This document shows, piece after piece, positions 18,051 to 26,744 of a stretch of 64,000 bases of DNA. This DNA is from Zhihengliuella alba (GTDB lineage Bacteria; Actinomycetota; Actinomycetes; Actinomycetales; Micrococcaceae). The stretch's first letter is position 1, and each line of letters starts with the position of its first letter. The position numbers were made by a program, and so were the translations under genes. Under the pieces are notes generated by a model. The model did no database searches, had not been told where the DNA came from, and saw only the letters and a program-made list of their open reading frames with translations. The stretch spans positions 62,001-126,000 of the forward strand of contig NZ_BAABCJ010000007.1 in the NCBI RefSeq assembly GCF_039538765.1, given 5' to 3'.

Positions 18051-19139
18051 CTAGGCGGACCGCCCGGCCCGGTCGCCGCCCAGCAGGCGCGGGGCGAGCA
18101 CCACGGCCATGCCGACGGCGCTGCCGATGACGGTCTCCACCAGCCGGTCGTACAGCAGCGCGGCATCGAGGCCGTGCGTGAGCGAGATGCCCAGGATCGC
18201 CAGCGGGGTCACGAACGCCTGCGCGAAGAAGTAATTGCGCAGGATGAACATATCCGTGGCGAACTGCAGCAGGCCCATCAGCAGCAGCGTGGCCACGGGG
18301 TTCGGGCTCGAGGCCGCGATCACCGCCGTGAGCAGCAGTCCGGCGAGCGTGCCGGCCACGCGGTGGAGCCCGCGCGCGACGCGCTGCCGGGTCGACTGGC
18401 CCACCAGCGGTACGACGGCGGCGACCATCGCCCAGTAGCTGAACTCCGTCCCCAGCACGGGCATCAGCAGGGTCGCGACGGCCCCCGCCGCCGCGGGGGC
18501 GACGAAGTAGCCGATCGACTCCCGCCACACCTGCCGCCGGATCGCGGGATCCAGCGGTGCCGGCTCGGCCCGCCGCCAGGGCGTCCGCCGTTGCGGCAGC
18601 ACCCGGCCGGCCTGGCCGAGCAGCACCGAGAACAGCGCGGTCAGCACCGCGGTCAGCATCCCCTCCCCGATCGGCAGCGGGGCCGCGGCCCCGGCCGGCA
18701 GCGTGGAGATCGCCGAGAACGCGAAGACCTGGAACAGGGAGCCGGCGGGCCGGATCTGGTTCAGGCCGGCGATGATCGACGTGACGACGGACACCGCGGA
18801 GGTCAGCCCGACGGCGACCCAGACGCCCGCCGTCGGCCCGTGCAGCTGCGAGACCGGGTCCACCAGGAACCGGCCGGCCAGGGCCGCAGCCAGGATCAGG
18901 ACCAGCATGTAGCCGCCCACCTGCCCCTGCCGCACCAGCCGGGCCCGGTGCCCCGGGACCCGCCCGTACACGCCCGTGAAGGCCGCGAAGACCACGAAGA
19001 GGGACAGGTCCAGCCGGTCCAGCTGGAGCAGCACGAACAGGGGGACGAAGATCCCCAGCCCGCAGCGCAGCCCGAGCCAGTGGTCCTCCCGGGCGGGGCC
19101 GAGGCGGAACAGCTGGCGCCAGTGCAGGGGATCGCTCAT
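18051..19139 (-). CDS. FUSC-family membrane protein (aromatic acid exporter-like)
   Basis: The 362-residue membrane protein has two bundles of hydrophobic helices (roughly residues 25-175 and 205-355) separated by an Arg-rich cytoplasmic loop (RVLPQRRTPWRRAEP). This is the duplicated layout of the fusaric acid resistance/YccS family. Related proteins export aromatic acids. The C-terminal half ends HRVAGTLAGLLLTAV...GSAVGMAVVLAPRLLG, which is characteristic. It diverges from tgt with only 41 bases between starts. AGAAAT 6 bases before the ATG suggests a leaderless transcript. Confidence 0.78.
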   Translation of the reverse strand: MSDPLHWRQLFRLGPAREDHWLGLRCGLGIFVPLFVLLQLDRLDLSLFVVFAAFTGVYGRVPGHRARLVRQGQVGGYMLVLILAAALAGRFLVDPVSQLHGPTAGVWVAVGLTSAVSVVTSIIAGLNQIRPAGSLFQVFAFSAISTLPAGAAAPLPIGEGMLTAVLTALFSVLLGQAGRVLPQRRTPWRRAEPAPLDPAIRRQVWRESIGYFVAPAAAGAVATLLMPVLGTEFSYWAMVAAVVPLVGQSTRQRVARGLHRVAGTLAGLLLTAVIAASSPNPVATLLLMGLLQFATDMFILRNYFFAQAFVTPLAILGISLTHGLDAALLYDRLVETVIGSAVGMAVVLAPRLLGGDRAGRSA

Positions 19140-19184
19140 GCCTCCATTTCTACCCGCACGGATACGGCAGACTTGGAGGCATGA
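19136..19184. promoter_or_regulatory. Mirror-image start regions of the FUSC gene and tgt
   Basis: TCATGCCTCCA (19136-19146) and TGGAGGCATGA (19174-19184) form a perfect 11-bp inverted repeat that includes both start codons. GGAGG lies only one base from each ATG, too close to serve as a Shine-Dalgarno site. CAGACT at 19168-19173 lies 7 bases before the tgt ATG and looks like a -10 box of a leaderless promoter. Confidence 0.45.
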
Positions 19185-20491
19185 CCGCGCCAGAGACTTC
19201 CGTGACCGATACCGCAGCCGCGCCCGCGACCGTCCCCGACGTGCCGCCGTCGCACCCCCGGCAGGCCGACTTCGGCTTCACCGTGGGCACCCGGCTGCCC
19301 AACGGCCGCGGACGCACCGGCGTGATCCGCACGCCGCACGGCGAGATCGCCACGCCCGCGTTCGTCGTGGTCGGGACCAAGGCGACCGTCAAGGCCGTCA
19401 CGCCGGAAGCGGTGGCGGACCTCGGCGGGCAGGCCGTGCTCGCCAACGCGTACCACCTGTACCTGCAGCCGGGCGCCGACGTGGTGGACGCGGCCGGCGG
19501 GCTCGGCCGGTTCATGAACTGGTCCGGCCCCACCTTCACGGACTCCGGCGGATTCCAGGTGATGAGCCTGGGCTCCGGGTTCAAGAAGGTGATCGACATG
19601 AAGGCCGCGGACTCCTCCGGCGGCGACGACGCGGTCGCGCCCGGCAAGGAGCGCCTCGCCAACGTGGACGACGACGGCGTCTGGTTCAAGTCCCACCTCA
19701 ACGGCGATGTGCACCGGTTCACCCCCGAGGTGTCCATGGGCGTCCAGCACCGGCTCGGCGCGGACATCATGTTCGCGTTCGACGAGCTGACCACGCTGCA
19801 CAACTCCCGCGGCTACCAGGTCGAGTCGCTCGAGCGCACGCGGCGCTGGGCGGAGCGCTGCATCCGCGAGCACTTCCGGCTCACCGACGACCGGGCGGGC
19901 AAGGACTACCAGGCCCTCTTCGGCGTCATCCAGGGCGCGCAGTACGAGGACCTGCGGCGCAAGGCCTGCCGCGACCTGGCGGCCATGCCGTTCGACGGGT
20001 TCGGCATCGGCGGGGCGCTGGAGAAGGAGAACCTGGGGACGATCGTCGGCTGGTGCGCCGAGGAGCTGCCCGAGGACCGGCCCCGCCACCTGCTGGGCAT
20101 CTCGGAGCCGGACGACGTCTTCACCGCCATTGAGAACGGCGCCGATACGTTCGACTGCGTCTCCCCCACGCGGGTGGCCCGCAACTCCGCGTTCTACACC
20201 CCGCACGGGCGCTTCAATCTCTCCGGCCGGCGCTACCGGACCGACTTCACGCCCCTGCAGGAGGGGTGCGACTGCTACACCTGCACCCACTACACGCGCG
20301 CCTACATCCACCACCTCTACAAGGCCAAGGAGATGCTCAGCCACACGCTGATCTCCATCCACAACGAGCGGTTCGTGGTGGGCCTGGTGGACGCGGCGCG
20401 GCACGCGATCGAGGACGGCACGTTCGATCAGCTCAAGGAGCGCGTGCTCGCCGACTACTACGCCGGCACGGGCGATCCGCAGGGACTCTGA
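19181..20491 (+). CDS. tgt: tRNA-guanine(34) transglycosylase
   Basis: It exchanges G34 of GUN-anticodon tRNAs for a 7-deazaguanine (preQ1 in queuosine makers, queuine or another precursor in salvagers). The 436-residue protein shows the catalytic region FTDSGGFQVMS, the substrate-pocket sequence FGVIQGAQYEDLR, GFGIGGALEKE, and the zinc site CDCYTCTHYTRAYIHHLYKA followed by HTLISIHN. An insert of about 25 residues (GGDDAVAPGKER region) after the active-site loop is common in actinobacteria. No queuosine biosynthesis genes are in the window, but a queuosine-precursor transporter lies 3.3 kb downstream. Confidence 0.95.
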   Translation: MTAPETSVTDTAAAPATVPDVPPSHPRQADFGFTVGTRLPNGRGRTGVIRTPHGEIATPAFVVVGTKATVKAVTPEAVADLGGQAVLANAYHLYLQPGADVVDAAGGLGRFMNWSGPTFTDSGGFQVMSLGSGFKKVIDMKAADSSGGDDAVAPGKERLANVDDDGVWFKSHLNGDVHRFTPEVSMGVQHRLGADIMFAFDELTTLHNSRGYQVESLERTRRWAERCIREHFRLTDDRAGKDYQALFGVIQGAQYEDLRRKACRDLAAMPFDGFGIGGALEKENLGTIVGWCAEELPEDRPRHLLGISEPDDVFTAIENGADTFDCVSPTRVARNSAFYTPHGRFNLSGRRYRTDFTPLQEGCDCYTCTHYTRAYIHHLYKAKEMLSHTLISIHNERFVVGLVDAARHAIEDGTFDQLKERVLADYYAGTGDPQGL

Positions 20492-20551
20492 CCGCTGCGG
20501 GCCGGCGCGCCGGGCGCCGTCATCCTGCCGTTTCGTGACGCCGTGGACGGG

Positions 20552-20592
20552 CGGTATCCGTGACGCGTTGATACCGTGTGAGCCATCTGACG
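20552..20592 (+). promoter_or_regulatory. ppc upstream region: inverted repeat and CRP-like site
   Basis: CGGTATC (20552-20558) and GATACCG (20570-20576) form a perfect 7-bp inverted repeat 80-105 bases before ppc. TGTGA-N6-TGACG (20577-20592) follows directly and matches 8 of 10 positions of the CRP/GlxR consensus TGTGA-N6-TCACA. Confidence 0.35.
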
Positions 20593-20655
20593 TGACGATG
20601 GGGTCGCGTGAAGTCCGACTGCCGCGGTGATCCCGCGGCTTGATCGAGGAGATTC

Positions 20656-23382
20656 ATGCCCCACGAGACAACGTTCGACAGCGCCCGCGACCGGGCGGGC
20701 GGCCCCTCCGGGACGGAGACCTCCGCCCGCGCCGTCGCCTCCCACGAGATCCCCGACGCCATGCGGCACGACGTTGGCCTGCTGGTGGGCCTGCTGGGCC
20801 AGGTCCTCGCCGAGTACGGCGCCGACGGACTGCTCGACGACGTCGAGCGGCTCCGCGGCCTGACCATCGAGGCGCTCGAGGACCCGGACGGGACGGCCCT
20901 GGCCGCCGCGGAAGAGCTCGTCGAGTCCTTCTCCGCCGAGCGGGCCAAGGAGGTCGCCCGCGCCTTCACCTGCTACTTCCTCCTCGCCAACCTGGCCGAG
21001 GAGCAGCACCGCATCCGCAGCCTGCGCGAGCGGGACGGCTCCGTCCCGCTCGCCGAGCAGCAGCCATCCGACTCGGTCGCGGCGGCCTTCGCCCGCCTGG
21101 CCGACGAGGTCGGCCGCGAGGAGGCGGAGCGCCGCCTCCAGGAGCTGCGCTTCCACCCGGTCCTGACGGCGCACCCGACGGAGGCGCGCCGCAACGCGAT
21201 CAGCTCCTCGGTTCGCCGCGTCGGCGAGCTGCTCGACGAGCGCGACGACCCGCGGCTGGGCACCCGCGCCCGCGAGGAGAACACCCGCCGCATGCTCGAG
21301 GAGATCGACAACATGTGGCGCACGGCCCAGCTGCGCGTCTCCAGCCCGTCCCCGCTGGACGAGGTCCGCAACGCCCTGGCCGTGTTCGACTCCTCGTTCT
21401 CCCGCGTGTTCTCCGCGGCCTACCGGCGCATGGACGACTGGCTGCAGGGCGAGGACCGCGGCACCCGCGCACCGGTGGCCCCGGCCTTCATCCGGCTGGG
21501 CTCCTGGATCGGCGGCGACCGGGACGGCAACCCCAACGTCACCGCCCAGGTGACGCGGGCCGCCGTCGCGCAGGCCGCCGATCGCGCGCTGGCCGAGCTC
21601 GCGGCCCGGACCCGCCGGGTCGGCACGGCCCTGACCGTGGACGACCGCTACGCCACGGCCTCCGCCGACCTGACCGCCCTGTGGAACAGGCAGCGCCAGC
21701 TCTCCGAGGAGCTCACGACGGCCGCCGCCGAGCACTCGCCCAACGAGCCGCACCGCCAGGTCCTCCTCGCCGTCGCCGCCCGCTTGGACGCCACGCGCTC
21801 CCGCGACGCCGACCTGGCCTACGGGCGTCCCGACGAGCTCGTCGCCGACCTGCGGGTGGTGCAGGACTCGCTCGCGGGCGCCGGGGCCCGGCGCGCCGCC
21901 TACGGCGACCTGCAGGAGCTGATCTGGCAGGTGCAGACGTTCGGCTTCCACCTCGCCGAGCTCGAGGTCCGCCAGCACTCCAAGGTCCACACCCAGACCC
22001 TGCAGTGGCTGGAGGACCCCGACTCCGTGGAGCGGATGGCCGTCCCGGGCGAGGAGGTCATCGAGACGTTCCGGGCGATCGCCGCCGTCCAGCAGCGCTA
22101 CGGCGTGGACGCCGCCCGCCGCTACATCGTCTCCTTCACCACCTCCGCCCAGAACCTCGCGGACGTCTACACGCTGGCCGAGCGCGCGCTCGGGAGCCCC
22201 GAGGAGGCCCCCGTGCTGGACGTGGTCCCCCTGTTCGAGACGTACGAGGACCTGCAGAACGCGCCGCGGATCCTCGAGGAGATGCTCGAGATCCCGGCCG
22301 TGCAGCGCCGCCTCGAGCAGACCGGGCGCCGGCTGGAGGTCATGCTCGGCTACTCGGACTCCGCCAAGGACGTGGGCCCGGTCGCGGCGACGCTGGCCCT
22401 CTACGAGGCGCAGGAGCGGATTGCCGCCTGGGCGCAGCGGCACGGCATCCTGCTGACCCAGTTCCACGGCCGCGGCGGCGCGCTGGGCCGCGGCGGCGGT
22501 CCGGCGAACCGGGCCATCCTGGCGCAGCCGCCGCACTCGGTGGACCTGCGCTTCAAGGTCACCGAGCAGGGCGAGGTCATCTCGGCCCGCTACGGCAACC
22601 CGGAGATCGCCCTGCGCCACATCGAGCAGGTCGCGGCCGCCACGCTCATGGCCTCGGCCCCCTCCACGCAGGAGCGCAATGCTCGGGCGGCCGAGCGCTT
22701 CGCCGACCTGGCGGCTCGCATGGATGCGGTCTCCCGGGAGCGGTTCGACGCCCTGGTCGGGGCCGAGGGCTTCGCCCCGTGGTTCGCGGAGGTCACGCCG
22801 CAGGACGAGGTGGGCCTGCTGGCCATCGGCTCGCGGCCGGCCAAGCGGGGCCTGTCCGTGGAGTCCCTGGAGGACCTGCGCGCCATCCCGTGGAACTTCG
22901 CCTGGAGCCAGGCCCGCATCAACCTCACCGGCTGGTACGGCCTGGGCTCCGCCCTCGAGGCGGTCGGCGACGCGGAGCTGCTGCGCGCCGCCTACGCCGA
23001 GTGGCCGCTGTTCCGGGCGCTGATCGACAACATCGAGATGTCCCTGGCGAAGACGGACCGCCGCATCGCGGAGCGCTACCTGGCCCTCGGAGACCGCGAC
23101 GACCTGGCCGCGCTGGTGCTGGAGGAGCTGGACCTGACCACCAAGTGGGTCCTGGAGATCACCGGCCAGGAGCGCCTGCTGCAGGACCACCGCGTGCTCG
23201 GCCGCGCCGTCGAACTGCGCAACCCCTACGTGGACGCGCTCTCGCTGCTCCAGCTGCGGGCGCTGCGCACCCTGCGCTCGGACGCGGTCGAGGAGCTGGA
23301 CGAGGCCGCCCTGCGGGACCAGCGGAACCTGCTGCTCATCACGCTCAAGGGCGTGGCCGCCGGCCTGCAGAACACCGGGTAG
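20656..23382 (+). CDS. ppc: Phosphoenolpyruvate carboxylase
   Basis: It carboxylates phosphoenolpyruvate with bicarbonate to oxaloacetate, the main anaplerotic reaction refilling the citric acid cycle. Family signatures are in order: the catalytic His in VLTAHPTEARRNAI, GSWIGGDRDGNPNV, the Lys in MLGYSDSAKDVGP, the Gly-rich loop FHGRGGALGRGGGP, and the C-terminal end NLLLITLKGVAAGLQNTG. The length of 908 residues is normal. GAGGAG precedes the ATG. This enzyme makes metabolic sense near the dicarboxylate and tricarboxylate transporters of the window, although it is a separate transcription unit. Confidence 0.97.
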   Translation: MPHETTFDSARDRAGGPSGTETSARAVASHEIPDAMRHDVGLLVGLLGQVLAEYGADGLLDDVERLRGLTIEALEDPDGTALAAAEELVESFSAERAKEVARAFTCYFLLANLAEEQHRIRSLRERDGSVPLAEQQPSDSVAAAFARLADEVGREEAERRLQELRFHPVLTAHPTEARRNAISSSVRRVGELLDERDDPRLGTRAREENTRRMLEEIDNMWRTAQLRVSSPSPLDEVRNALAVFDSSFSRVFSAAYRRMDDWLQGEDRGTRAPVAPAFIRLGSWIGGDRDGNPNVTAQVTRAAVAQAADRALAELAARTRRVGTALTVDDRYATASADLTALWNRQRQLSEELTTAAAEHSPNEPHRQVLLAVAARLDATRSRDADLAYGRPDELVADLRVVQDSLAGAGARRAAYGDLQELIWQVQTFGFHLAELEVRQHSKVHTQTLQWLEDPDSVERMAVPGEEVIETFRAIAAVQQRYGVDAARRYIVSFTTSAQNLADVYTLAERALGSPEEAPVLDVVPLFETYEDLQNAPRILEEMLEIPAVQRRLEQTGRRLEVMLGYSDSAKDVGPVAATLALYEAQERIAAWAQRHGILLTQFHGRGGALGRGGGPANRAILAQPPHSVDLRFKVTEQGEVISARYGNPEIALRHIEQVAAATLMASAPSTQERNARAAERFADLAARMDAVSRERFDALVGAEGFAPWFAEVTPQDEVGLLAIGSRPAKRGLSVESLEDLRAIPWNFAWSQARINLTGWYGLGSALEAVGDAELLRAAYAEWPLFRALIDNIEMSLAKTDRRIAERYLALGDRDDLAALVLEELDLTTKWVLEITGQERLLQDHRVLGRAVELRNPYVDALSLLQLRALRTLRSDAVEELDEAALRDQRNLLLITLKGVAAGLQNTG

Positions 23383-23453
23383 CTGGCGGCCTCCGCACCG
23401 GGGCAGCGGGGCCGCCTTCGCGGCCGTCCCCGGCCTTTCGCTAGAGTCGGGGC

Positions 23454-23714
23454 ATGGAGTCCACCGCGCGCCGACCGCTGCTGCCGGAGACGCTCCGTGG
23501 CCGGTTGACGCTCTGGGCGATGCTCTCCGGGGCCGTGCTGGCCCTGGCGTACTGCGGCTCGCTGCTGCTGCCGGAGGTGACCGCGCCGAGCCCCGGGGAC
23601 GCCTTCAAGGTCCTGTTCACGACCCTGCCGTTGCTCTACGGCCGCGGCGGGGCGCAGAGCCGCCGCCGTCCCGACGCCCGGCCGGGCGGGGCCGGGGGCG
23701 GCACCGCGGAGTGA
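23454..23714 (+). CDS. Small single-pass membrane protein, unknown function
   Basis: The 86 residues comprise a short basic N-terminus, one hydrophobic segment (about residues 18-40) with a second weaker one (about 48-62), and a disordered Arg/Gly/Pro-rich tail. No family is recognised. TAGAGT at 23442-23447, 6 bases before the ATG, supports a leaderless transcript and therefore the reality of this short gene. Confidence 0.5.
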   Translation: MESTARRPLLPETLRGRLTLWAMLSGAVLALAYCGSLLLPEVTAPSPGDAFKVLFTTLPLLYGRGGAQSRRRPDARPGGAGGGTAE

Positions 23715-23744
23715 CCGCCGGCCCGGCGCGCCGGCACCGCCGGG

Positions 23745-24443
23745 TCAGGCGGCGTAGGTGGGCTCGCGGCGCTTGAACCAGCCGATCACGGCGGTGGTGA
23801 TGGGGACCAGGAGGACCTCCACGGCCGTCTTGTAGAGGAAGCCGACCACCACGTAGTTCACGAACGTGCCGGCGTCGGTGATCCCGATGACGCCCGCCGC
23901 GATGGAGCAGAAGATCAGGGTGTCGGCGAACTCGCCCACGCCGGTGGAGCCGATCAGCCGGGCGATCAGCCGGCGCTCCCCGAAGCGCTCCTTCATCCGG
24001 ACCAGCACCCAGGAGTTGAGGGTCTGGCCCGCCGCGAAGCCGAGCAGCGAGGCGGCGACGATCTGCCAGACCGGGCCCAGGGTGGCCGCGAGCGCCTCCT
24101 GCCCCTCGTACCACTCGGCCCCGGGCAGCGCGATGATGACCCAGAAGCACAGGCTGGTGAAGACCGAGAGCGCGAACGTGGTGATGATCGCCCGGCGGGC
24201 CGCCCTGAAGCCGTAGACCTCGGAGACGACGTCGCCCAGGATGTAGGCCAGCGGGAAGAGGAAGAAGCCCCCGTCGGTCACGATGGGGCCGAAGGTGACG
24301 CCCTTGGTGGCGCCGATGTTGGACAGGACGACGACGACCGCCATCAGCGCGAGCACGGTCGCGAAGTAGGGGCTGCCCGCCGAGGCGAAGGCGGCCTGTG
24401 CGGCGCGTTGGGGCGCGGAGGAGCGAGGATCGGCTGAGGCCAT
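23745..24443 (-). CDS. yhhQ: Queuosine-precursor transporter (YhhQ/VUT family)
   Basis: A polytopic membrane protein of 232 residues with about six helices and the family pattern SNIGATKGVTFGPIVTDGGF, PLAYILGDVVSEVYGFRAAR, GQTLNSWVLVRMKER and GSTGVGEFADTLIFC. YhhQ-type proteins import queuosine precursors such as preQ0, preQ1 or queuine. The start MASADPRSSAPQ was chosen at 24443; the frame is open far upstream, but that part overlaps the divergent promoter of the next gene. Together with tgt nearby, it points to salvage rather than synthesis of the 7-deazaguanine base. Confidence 0.88.
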   Translation of the reverse strand: MASADPRSSAPQRAAQAAFASAGSPYFATVLALMAVVVVLSNIGATKGVTFGPIVTDGGFFLFPLAYILGDVVSEVYGFRAARRAIITTFALSVFTSLCFWVIIALPGAEWYEGQEALAATLGPVWQIVAASLLGFAAGQTLNSWVLVRMKERFGERRLIARLIGSTGVGEFADTLIFCSIAAGVIGITDAGTFVNYVVVGFLYKTAVEVLLVPITTAVIGWFKRREPTYAA

Positions 24444-24565
24444 GAGGTGGTGTCCCGTTTCTACAGTGGTTCGCCTGGCGCTCCGGGCGGTGTCCGCCGG
24501 CGCCGGCTGTATTAGCACGTGCCCGGCAATTCTCCCACGGGGACGGGACCGGTTAGCGCGGCAGA

Positions 24566-24594
24566 TTGCGCAACCCCGTCCCGGCCAACATAAT
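24566..24594 (+). promoter_or_regulatory. Leaderless promoter of the PBP gene
   Basis: TTGCGC (24566-24571), a 17-base spacer and CATAAT (24589-24594) are followed after 6 bases by the ATG at 24601. The transcript would therefore start at or next to the start codon. No Shine-Dalgarno sequence is present. Confidence 0.6.
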
Positions 24595-24600
24595 GGCGCC

Positions 24601-26613
24601 ATGCGCCCCCTCTCCCGCGGCCTCGGCCTCGTCACTGTCCTGTGCCTCGCCGGAGCCTCCCTGGCCGCCTGCAATCCCGCGCCGCCGGACCCGCGCCCGG
24701 CCGCAGAGGCCCTGGTCGACGCGCTCGAGGCCGGGGACCTGACCGCGGTCCCGATGAGGGGGACCGAGCCCGCCGCGGCCACCGAGGCGCTGACCACGGC
24801 GTACGGCCCGCTGGAGGACGTGGACCGCGAGCACTCGGTGGTCGACGTCGCCGTCGACGAGGACTCCGCGGACGGCAACGGGCCGGTGACCGCCACGGGC
24901 ACGGTGCGCACGGTCTGGGACGTCGACGAGACGGACCGCGACTTCGTCTACGAGACGCAGGCCGTCTGGGAGCTCGACGGGGAGGCCGACGCCTGGCGGC
25001 TCCGGTTCGAGCCGTCCGTGCTGGCCCCGGACCTGACGGCGGGAGAATCCCTGGCCATCGCCTACGAGCCGGCTCCGCGCGGCGAGATCCTCGGCGCGGC
25101 GGAGGAGCCGTTGGTGACGGACCGGCCCGTGGTGCGCGTCGGCATCGACAAGACCCGCGCGGAGGCCGAGGCGTGGGAGGACTCGGCCCGGGCCCTGGCC
25201 GAGCTGGTGGGCATCGACCCGGACGCGTACGCGGAGCGCGTGGCGGCGGCCGGCGAGCGCGCCTGGGTCGAGGCCATCGTCCTGCGCGACGACGAGACCC
25301 GCACGGCCACGGACACCGAGATCTCGGCCATCCCCGGCGCCGCCGCCCACGCCGACACCCTCCCGCTGGCCCCGACCCGGTCGTTCGCCCGGCCGCTGCT
25401 CGGGACCGTGGGCCAGGCGACCGCGGAGATCGTCGAGGCGTCCGACGGCCGCGTCAGCGCCGGGGACCAGGTGGGCCGCTCGGGCCTGCAGTCCGCCTAC
25501 GACGCGGTGCTCGCCGGGACCGCGGGCCTGACGGTCACGCGCAACTCCGCCGAGGGCGAGCCGGTGGCGGAGCTGTTCGCCGCGGGGCCGGTCCCCGGCG
25601 CGAGCGTGGAGACCACCCTGGACCGCGAGCTGCAGAGCCTGGCCGACTCCCTGATCGCCGATTCGGCGTCGCCGGCCTCGATCGTCGCCGTCCGCCCGTC
25701 CGACGGCGCGGTGCTCGCCGCGGCGTCCGGCCCGGAGGACAACGGCTACAACACCGCGCTGCTGGGCCGCTACGCGCCCGGCTCGACCTTCAAGGTGGTC
25801 ACCGCCCTGGCGATGCTGCGCGACGGCGCCACCCCGGAGACGGAGGTGCAGTGCCCGGAGACGATCACCGTGGACGGCCGGTCCTTCAAGAACTACGACG
25901 GCTACCCCGAGGACGCGCTCGGCACCATCACGCTGGCCGAGGCGCTCGCCCAGTCCTGCAACACGGTCTTCATCCAGGCCGCCGTCGACCTCGGCGCACA
26001 GCCCCTGGCGGACGCGGCCGCCGCCCTCGGCCTGACCGCCGAGGCGGCCACGGGACTCGAGGCGTTCCTGGGCTCGGTCCCGACCGGCTCCACGGGCACG
26101 GAGCTCGGCGCCAACGGGATCGGCCAGGGCGTCGTCCAGTCCTCTCCCCTCGGGATGGCGACAGTCATGGCCTCGGTGGTCGCCGGCGCACCCGTCCAGC
26201 CCCGCCTGGTGGTCGACCCCGCACCCGAGGCGACCGCCGGGGACTCCGAGTCGGCCTCCCCCTCGGCGTCGGCGTCGGCGTCGGCGTCGGAGCCGGCCTC
26301 GCCGTCGGCCTCGGCGGCGCCCGACGGGAACCCGCTGACGGCCGAGGAGGCCGGGACGCTCGCCGCGATGATGGCCGGCACCGTGGAGCGCGGCACGCTG
26401 ACCGACCTGCAGTCCGTTCCCGGGGCGGCGGTGATCGGCAAGAGCGGCACCGCCGAGTACGACGCCGACCGGAACGCGCACGCGTGGGTGATCGCGGCGC
26501 AGGAGGACCTCGCCGTCGTCGCCTTCGTCGAGGACGGCGAGGGCGGCTCGCAGACCGCCGGCCCGCTGGTCCGCGAGTTCCTCACCGGCGCCCGGGAGGC
26601 CTCCGCCGGGTAG
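24601..26613 (+). CDS. Class B penicillin-binding lipoprotein
   Basis: A peptidoglycan transpeptidase of 670 residues. The signal peptide ends in a lipobox LAAC with Cys24, so it is lipid-anchored outside the membrane. An NTF2-like N-terminal domain (about residues 30-145, as in MecA-type PBPs) and a PBP dimerisation region precede the transpeptidase domain. That domain has the three active-site motifs: Ser395-Thr-Phe-Lys398, Ser452-Cys-Asn and Lys614-Ser-Gly. A low-complexity Ser/Ala/Pro linker of about 30 residues is inserted between the second and third motifs. The domain order resembles MecA/PBP2a and the essential mycobacterial PbpA/PBP-lipo proteins. Low beta-lactam affinity is possible but not shown by sequence. 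The transcript appears leaderless. Confidence 0.92.
   Translation: MRPLSRGLGLVTVLCLAGASLAACNPAPPDPRPAAEALVDALEAGDLTAVPMRGTEPAAATEALTTAYGPLEDVDREHSVVDVAVDEDSADGNGPVTATGTVRTVWDVDETDRDFVYETQAVWELDGEADAWRLRFEPSVLAPDLTAGESLAIAYEPAPRGEILGAAEEPLVTDRPVVRVGIDKTRAEAEAWEDSARALAELVGIDPDAYAERVAAAGERAWVEAIVLRDDETRTATDTEISAIPGAAAHADTLPLAPTRSFARPLLGTVGQATAEIVEASDGRVSAGDQVGRSGLQSAYDAVLAGTAGLTVTRNSAEGEPVAELFAAGPVPGASVETTLDRELQSLADSLIADSASPASIVAVRPSDGAVLAAASGPEDNGYNTALLGRYAPGSTFKVVTALAMLRDGATPETEVQCPETITVDGRSFKNYDGYPEDALGTITLAEALAQSCNTVFIQAAVDLGAQPLADAAAALGLTAEAATGLEAFLGSVPTGSTGTELGANGIGQGVVQSSPLGMATVMASVVAGAPVQPRLVVDPAPEATAGDSESASPSASASASASEPASPSASAAPDGNPLTAEEAGTLAAMMAGTVERGTLTDLQSVPGAAVIGKSGTAEYDADRNAHAWVIAAQEDLAVVAFVEDGEGGSQTAGPLVREFLTGAREASAG
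26248..26321 (+). repeat. Ser/Ala-coding TCGGCG repeat in the PBP gene
   Basis: Repeated TCGGCG hexamers (longest uninterrupted run near 26263-26287) with degenerate copies either side encode alternating Ser-Ala with Glu and Pro interruptions. The repeat keeps frame and could change length by slippage. Confidence 0.65.
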
Positions 26614-26744
26614 GTCCGCGCCTGCGGCGGGACTGTGGGGCGGAAGCGTGGTGCAGGGCGGCGGGGCAACGTGCACAGTCGCGGTCCCGCGGGCGTGCGC
26701 CCGCGCTGGGCACGGCCGTGGCGCCCGCCCCTAAAATGGGGGCC

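Noticed and set aside
18174..19184. A plus-strand frame of 336 codons opposite the FUSC gene
   Set aside because: The translated product is a Gln/Asp/Arg-rich shadow; the minus-strand frame has clear membrane helices.
20458..23190. A 910-codon minus-strand frame opposite ppc
   Set aside because: It is a shadow of the highly biased ppc codons; PEP carboxylase motifs are all on the plus strand.
24444..24600. Possible preQ1 riboswitch before the queuosine-precursor transporter
   Set aside because: No C-rich loop/A-rich tail arrangement is visible, and the stretch serves as the divergent promoter of the PBP gene.
26248..26321. Short regular repeats considered as a CRISPR or VNTR array
   Set aside because: The units are contiguous codon-level hexamers inside a gene, with no spacers.
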